From contig JAIETL010000009.1 of NCBI GenBank assembly GCA_019745195.1, positions 38,750 to 102,749 of the forward strand: 64,000 bases of DNA, written 5' to 3'. The notes under the pieces were generated by a model. That model was not told the DNA's origin, made no database searches, and saw nothing but the letters and a program-made list of their open reading frames with translations. This document shows positions 59,677 through 64,000 of this stretch, piece after piece; within the stretch, counting starts at the first letter, position 1; the number at the start of each line of letters is the position of its first letter. The translations under genes and the position numbers were made by a program. This stretch comes from Beijerinckiaceae bacterium (lineage in GTDB: Bacteria > Pseudomonadota > Alphaproteobacteria > Rhizobiales > Beijerinckiaceae).

Positions 59677-61407
59677 ATGAGCGCGACGAAAGGGAACTCG
59701 GCAAGAACTCCGTTGAGCATCGCGATGCGCGCCTGCATTCCCGGCACGGTCGCCGCCGTCATCATCAGCATGTTCATCAACGCCACGATGCTGGCGATGC
59801 CGATCTATTCGATGCAGATCTACGACCGTGTGTTGTCGAGCCGCAACGAGACCACGCTCGTCATGCTGACGCTGATCGTGCTGATCTTCCTCATCCTCTA
59901 CGGCATTCTCGAATATGCCCGCTCCGGCGTGCTGGTCCGCTCCAGCGTCGCTTTCGAGAAGGTTCTGCGCCGTCCGCTCTTCGACGCGATGATGCGCGCC
60001 GAGCTCGACCCGGAGCGTCGGCAGGGCCAGCAGGTCATCCGAGACGCCGAGATCATCCGGGAATCGCTGGCGAGCGGCACCGTCGCCGTGCTGTGCGACC
60101 TGCCCTGGACGCCGCTCTTCGTGCTGCTGTGCTATTTCATGCATCCGGTGCTGGGCTCGATCGCGGCCACCGGCGCGCTCGTGCTGTTCGGGCTGGCGCT
60201 GCTGACCGAAATCCTGACCAAGAAGGGCGTCGACAAGGTCTCGCGCCTGTCCAACGACGCATCGGTCTTTGCGGCATCGGCGCTTCGCAACGGCGAGGTG
60301 GTGCGCGGGCTCGGCATGGGCGACACGGTGCTGGAGCGCTGGTGCGGCCAGCAGAGCGCCGCGGTGGCCGCAAACGTCGCCTCGCAGGAACTCAGCTCGG
60401 CGCTGGTCGCGATGTCGAAATTCGCCCGCATCGCGGTACAGACCGGGGTTCTGGCGGCCGGCGCCTGGCTCGCCATCGAGAAGCAGATCTCGCCCGGCTC
60501 AATGATGGCGGCCTCGATCATCATCGGCCGCGCGCTCGCGCCCGTCGAGCAGATCGTCGGCCAGTGGAAGCGCATCGTTGCCTGCCGGGGGGCCTATCGT
60601 CGGCTCAAGACGCTGATGAACGAGTTTCCGCAAGCGAAGACGCCGGTCAGCCTGCCGGTGCCGGTCGGCCAGATCGAGGTCGAGAATGTCGTCATCCTGC
60701 CGCCCTCGGCCAGCCGCCCCTCCGTGCGCGGCGTCTCCTTCAGCCTGCAGCCGGGCGACAGCCTCGCCATCGTCGGCGCGTCGGGCTCGGGCAAATCGAG
60801 CCTGTCGCGGGCGCTGGCCGGCGTCTGGGAATTGCGCGGCGGCGAAATCCGCATCGATGGGGCTGCGCTCACGCAGTGGGACCGCAACAAGCTGGGCAAG
60901 AGCGTCGGATACCTGCCGCAGGATGTCGAGCTCTTCGTCGGCACGGTCGCCGACAACATCGCCCGGCTCTCCGATGTCGACAGCCGCGCCGTCGTGGCGG
61001 CCGCGAAGGCGGCCGGCGCGCATGACGTGATCCTGCGCCTGCCGCAGGGCTACGACACGCCGATCGGCGAAGGCGGGCTGTCGCTGTCGGGCGGCATGCG
61101 CCAGCGCGTTGGCCTGGCGCGGGCGCTCTATGGCGACCCGAGGCTGATCGTCCTCGACGAACCCAACTCCAATCTTGACGAGGATGGCGAGCGGGCGCTC
61201 GGCCAGGCGCTGGCCCAGATGAAGGCGGCGGGCCGCACCGTCATCGTGGTGACGCATCGCCCGCAACTGCTCGCCCATGTCGAGAAGGTGCTGGTGATGT
61301 CCTTCGGCACGGCGCTGGCCTTCGGCGAGCGCGACGACGTCATCGCCCGGATGCGCGGCAACAGGGTCGCCGCCGTCGAACAAACCCGCGCGGTCAGCGC
61401 AGCCTGA
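59677..61407 (+). CDS. Type I secretion system ABC exporter (permease/ATPase, PrtD-like)
   Basis: 576-residue half-transporter. The membrane domain (about 15-310) has six helices and no N-terminal peptidase or CLD domain. The ATPase domain (~325-560) has Walker A GASGSGKSS, signature LSGGMRQRVG, Walker B LIVLDEPNSNLDEDGE and switch His in VTHRPQ. This matches the PrtD/AprD class that exports substrates with C-terminal signals. It is divergent from the repeat-protein gene, while HlyD is in the opposite operon. ATG 59677 has CCGGAGC upstream. Confidence 0.94.
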   Translation: MSATKGNSARTPLSIAMRACIPGTVAAVIISMFINATMLAMPIYSMQIYDRVLSSRNETTLVMLTLIVLIFLILYGILEYARSGVLVRSSVAFEKVLRRPLFDAMMRAELDPERRQGQQVIRDAEIIRESLASGTVAVLCDLPWTPLFVLLCYFMHPVLGSIAATGALVLFGLALLTEILTKKGVDKVSRLSNDASVFAASALRNGEVVRGLGMGDTVLERWCGQQSAAVAANVASQELSSALVAMSKFARIAVQTGVLAAGAWLAIEKQISPGSMMAASIIIGRALAPVEQIVGQWKRIVACRGAYRRLKTLMNEFPQAKTPVSLPVPVGQIEVENVVILPPSASRPSVRGVSFSLQPGDSLAIVGASGSGKSSLSRALAGVWELRGGEIRIDGAALTQWDRNKLGKSVGYLPQDVELFVGTVADNIARLSDVDSRAVVAAAKAAGAHDVILRLPQGYDTPIGEGGLSLSGGMRQRVGLARALYGDPRLIVLDEPNSNLDEDGERALGQALAQMKAAGRTVIVVTHRPQLLAHVEKVLVMSFGTALAFGERDDVIARMRGNRVAAVEQTRAVSAA

Positions 61408-61471
61408 TGTCCGTTGGCAGGCCGGTTCAAGACTCCGGCTGTCGCATTGCCCGTCCAAAGGAGTTGACGCT

Positions 61472-62722
61472 ATGTTCACCACCCTGGCCACCGATGTTCG
61501 AAAGAGCCGCATGAGCTTGCTGTCTTTTTTCGCGGCCGCATTCGCCGCGCTGATCGCTCTCTCGCAACCCGCCTCGGCGCAATCGACCTTGGCGCAGCCC
61601 GCTCCCGGCCAGCCGGCCGCCGCAGCGAAGCCGCCGGCGCTCGTGCCGCTGGAACAGGCCTTCCTGAAGGCGGCGACGACGCTGTTTGAATCGATTCCCG
61701 CCGGGCAGAAGACGGTCGTCGTGATCGACCCGCTGGTCGACGGCGTCACCGGCATCCAGTCGCGCGCGACGCGCGGCTTCGACCGGCGCATCGCCCAGCT
61801 CGTCGCCGAGCGCTACAAGCATATCGAGATCGCGCCGCTGACGCCCGAGAACGTGGCGCGGGCGCGCTACGTCTTCATCGGCACCTTCAACACCATAAAC
61901 AACGCAGGCCAGGCGACCGGCCCGCGCGACGCCTTCTGGATCTGCTTTGCGCTCGTCGATCAGCAGTCGAAGACGGTGCATGCCCGCTCGGTCGCCCGCG
62001 CCACGCTCTCGGACGTCGACATCGCGCCGGCGAGCTTCTTCGCCGACACGCCGGTCTGGGGCCTCGATTCCGCGACCACCGCCTATATCGAGACCTGCCA
62101 GCGCGCCAAGCCGGGCGACCCGGTCAGCACCGTCTATCTCGACCAGCTTCCGGCGGCCGCCCGCATCCGGGAGGCGACCGTCGCCTATGAGGCCGGCGAC
62201 GCAAGGCGCGCGCTGACGCTCTATCGCGAGGCGCAGGCGCTTTCGCCCGGCGACCAGCTCAGAACGCTCAACGGCGTCTATCTCGCCTACACCGCGCTGG
62301 GCGAGAAAGAAGAGGCGTCCAAGGCCTTCGCCCAGCTCGTCGAGGGCGGTCTCAAGCTCGGCCGGCTCGGCGTGCTCTTCCTGTTCGAGAGCGGCACGAC
62401 CGATTTCAATGCCGACGCCCGCGTCTCGGCGCAGTATCCCGACTGGCTCGGCGAGATCGCCAGCCGGGCCGGGCAGGCCAATGCCTGCCTCCAGGTCGTC
62501 GGCCATGCCAGCCGCACCGGAACCGAGCCGTTCAACGAGCGCCTCTCGCTCGACCGGGCGCAGCGCATCGTCGCGCTGCTGGCCGAGCGCGCGCCCGGCC
62601 TCGCCGCGCGGCTGAAGCCCGCCGGCTCGGGCTCGCGCGAGGTGCTCGTCGGCCTGCCCCGCGACGACGCCTCGACGGCGCTCGACCGGCGCGTCGAGTT
62701 CAAGCCGGCGAGCTGCGCATGA
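61472..62722 (+). CDS. Secreted protein with FlgO/CsgG-like N-terminus, TPR-like pair and C-terminal OmpA-like domain
   Basis: 416 residues with a signal peptide (about 14-37, ending ASAQS) and a Pro/Ala linker. A domain (about 55-210) resembles FlgO/CsgG-type proteins (TVVVIDPLVDGVTG, ARYVFIGTFNTI). Two TPR-like helices (~230-290) precede the OmpA-like peptidoglycan-binding domain (~295-412: LFLFESGTTDFN, VVGHASRTGTEPFNERLS.DRA). ATG 61472 has AAAGGAG upstream. Its TGA overlaps the start of the following pseudokinase gene (ATGA). It probably sits in the periplasm bound to the cell wall and works with the next gene. Confidence 0.85.
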   Translation: MFTTLATDVRKSRMSLLSFFAAAFAALIALSQPASAQSTLAQPAPGQPAAAAKPPALVPLEQAFLKAATTLFESIPAGQKTVVVIDPLVDGVTGIQSRATRGFDRRIAQLVAERYKHIEIAPLTPENVARARYVFIGTFNTINNAGQATGPRDAFWICFALVDQQSKTVHARSVARATLSDVDIAPASFFADTPVWGLDSATTAYIETCQRAKPGDPVSTVYLDQLPAAARIREATVAYEAGDARRALTLYREAQALSPGDQLRTLNGVYLAYTALGEKEEASKAFAQLVEGGLKLGRLGVLFLFESGTTDFNADARVSAQYPDWLGEIASRAGQANACLQVVGHASRTGTEPFNERLSLDRAQRIVALLAERAPGLAARLKPAGSGSREVLVGLPRDDASTALDRRVEFKPASCA

Positions 62723-64000
62723 GCGCTGGCGAGCGACAGCCGGCCGACGACCGCCGGCCGCTCGAGCCCGGAACCCGGATCGGAGACGCGCTGCTGGTGC
62801 TGCGCGTCTCCCGCGTCGGGCCGGCCGGATACGCCTATGAGGGCCTGCGCCTTTCCGACCAGAGCAATGTGACAATCGTCGAATGCTGCCCGGCGGGCCT
62901 CGCCATGCGCGGCGAAGGTGGCGCGGTGACGGCGATCCGGGGCTGGGAAGCCGAGTTCTCGGCTCGGCAGGCGCGTTTCGAGGCGAGGTTTGCGGCCTTG
63001 CGCGGGATCGGCCAATTCGCGATCGAGCCAGCGGGGGAGCTGCTGCGCGCCTCCGGCACGCTCGTCGCCGTCCAGCCGACGCCTGCGGGCGCTGGTCTCG
63101 ACGTCTGGAGCACCGAATTGCTGCGTCGGCCGAGCCCGGCCGATATCGTCACGATCGCCGGCCGCATCGCCAGGGCGCTGATCGCTGTCCACGATGCGGG
63201 CCTAAGCCATGGCGCGGTCGAGGCGCGCGCCATCCGGCTGTCGCGGCCGGGCGACGCAATGCTTTGCGACTTCATGCTCGGCGATGCTGACGCGAGCGCG
63301 GCGCTGGCCGATGCGCGGGGACTGGCCGGGGTGCTTTACGGCATCGTCACTGGCCGCCCCCCGCCGCCGGCCGAGCGCGATCGCGGGCTCGACGCCCGCC
63401 ATGCCGCCGCCCATATCGCTGCCGGCGACTATCCCGACGAGCTTCTGGCCGCGATCGACGCGGCGCTGCGGCTCGACGGCAGCGAGGAGCCGATCGACCC
63501 TGCCGCCTGGCTCACCGCGCTGGGCTCGATGTCTGGAGGGGCGGCGGCGACCGTCCTGGCTCCCGCCAAGATCGCGCCGGACTCTGCATCCGCCATCGCG
63601 CAGGCCGCTCCTGCCGCAGCGAGCCCCAAGCCGGTCCTCCAGACCGCTCCGGGCGCGCCCGTCGCCGCGCCCGCGCCGCGAAAACGCAGCATGGTTCCCG
63701 TACTGGCCGCGACCGTGGTCGTGCTGCTCGGCGCGGCGGGCTGGCTCGCCAGCAACCTGCTGAGCCCTGCCCTGTCGCCGGCCTCTGCCCCGCCGCCACA
63801 GGTCGCGCAACGCCCGGCCAACACTCCCGCAGCCCCCTCGGCGCTTCCGCCTCCGGTCGCCCCCTCGGCTCCAGCAGCCCCTGTCGCAGCCCCGGCCGCA
63901 GCGCCGGCGATGAGCTCCGAACGGGATCGCGAAGCGCTTCCGACTCGCGTCCTCCAGCTGCAGCTCCAACGTCGCGCCGTCGATTTTCGCGTCGCGCGGC
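62719..64000 (+). CDS. Membrane-anchored serine/threonine pseudokinase (3' end outside the window)
   Basis: An open frame of at least 427 codons running off the end. Residues 1-~270 follow a bacterial Ser/Thr kinase layout: GTRIGDALLVLRVSRVG (P-loop region) and VTIVECCPAGLAMR, matching the VAIKEYFP...LAxR block of active relatives. The catalytic Lys is Val here, the HRD loop is LSHGAVEARAI and DFG appears as CDFMLGD. It is therefore a predicted pseudokinase. A transmembrane helix lies near 324-345 (VPVLAATVVVLLGAAGWLA), followed by a Pro/Ala-rich linker and the start of another domain. The start overlaps the OmpA-like gene's stop (ATGA). Confidence 0.8.
   Translation, partial: MSAGERQPADDRRPLEPGTRIGDALLVLRVSRVGPAGYAYEGLRLSDQSNVTIVECCPAGLAMRGEGGAVTAIRGWEAEFSARQARFEARFAALRGIGQFAIEPAGELLRASGTLVAVQPTPAGAGLDVWSTELLRRPSPADIVTIAGRIARALIAVHDAGLSHGAVEARAIRLSRPGDAMLCDFMLGDADASAALADARGLAGVLYGIVTGRPPPPAERDRGLDARHAAAHIAAGDYPDELLAAIDAALRLDGSEEPIDPAAWLTALGSMSGGAAATVLAPAKIAPDSASAIAQAAPAAASPKPVLQTAPGAPVAAPAPRKRSMVPVLAATVVVLLGAAGWLASNLLSPALSPASAPPPQVAQRPANTPAAPSALPPPVAPSAPAAPVAAPAAAPAMSSERDREALPTRVLQLQLQRRAVDFRVAR

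Noticed and set aside
55410..61407. RTX toxin or protease secretion locus.
   Set aside because: No GGxGxDxUx nonapeptides or protease motif are present in the neighbouring repeat protein.

Overview
The window is GC-rich, almost fully coding DNA from an alphaproteobacterium, most likely of the order Hyphomicrobiales and in the Bosea/Methylobacterium range. This rests on the bcsS/bcsN type of cellulose operon, the soluble fdsGBA formate dehydrogenase, the IolC-DUF2090 fusion, a GGAA-N6-TTCC IolR site and the dispersed intergenic palindromes. The genus is inferred. No rRNA, tRNA, phage, IS or CRISPR was found.

Region 1 (1-15.2 kb, + strand): cellulose synthesis (bcsS, bcsA, bcsB, bcsZ, a TPR protein, bcsN) followed by two large multidomain signalling proteins. 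The first has an intact receiver joined to a kinase-like core, second receiver and Hpt that have lost key residues. The second is a complete membrane-bound hybrid histidine kinase. A six-G run near the 3' end of bcsA probably marks a frameshift.

Region 2 (15.3-21 kb, +): a peptide-type ABC importer with a Tat-exported binding protein, two permeases and a fused double ATPase, preceded by a very good sigma-54 promoter match.

Region 3 (21-28.4 kb, -): the NAD-linked molybdenum formate dehydrogenase operon fdsG-fdsB-fdsA-fdhD-fdsD with a LysR gene upstream. A dispersed palindrome supplies the last codons of fdsB.

Region 4 (28.6-34.3 kb, +): a two-gene ThDP decarboxylase resembling sulfopyruvate decarboxylase, a dehydrogenase resembling sulfolactaldehyde reductase and an SDR, together a possible C3-sulfonate module. 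The 5-oxoprolinase genes pxpA, pxpB and pxpC follow.

Region 5 (34.3-38 kb): TspO, a NUDIX hydrolase, an NTF2-like protein and a Na/Pi cotransporter-PhoU fusion.

Region 6 (38-52 kb): a divergent inositol catabolism locus. The minus arm holds an SDR, iolG, an inositol-monophosphatase-family gene and an AfuABC-like sugar-phosphate importer. The plus arm holds iolR, iolC-DUF2090, iolD, iolE and iolB. An IolR-type operator sits between the arms. Importer plus phosphatase suggests uptake of a phosphorylated polyol. iolA is not in the window.

Region 7 (52-64 kb): a long TPR protein, a carboxymuconolactone-decarboxylase-family protein and a type I secretion locus. The locus has an HlyD-type adaptor, an 860-residue low-complexity protein with four ~66-residue repeats (candidate substrate), an ABC exporter, an OmpA-like protein, and a membrane-anchored pseudokinase that runs off the window end.

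Several unrelated palindromic families (80-175 bp) lie between genes. Two copies of one family differ by a compensatory base pair, which suggests selection on the hairpin.
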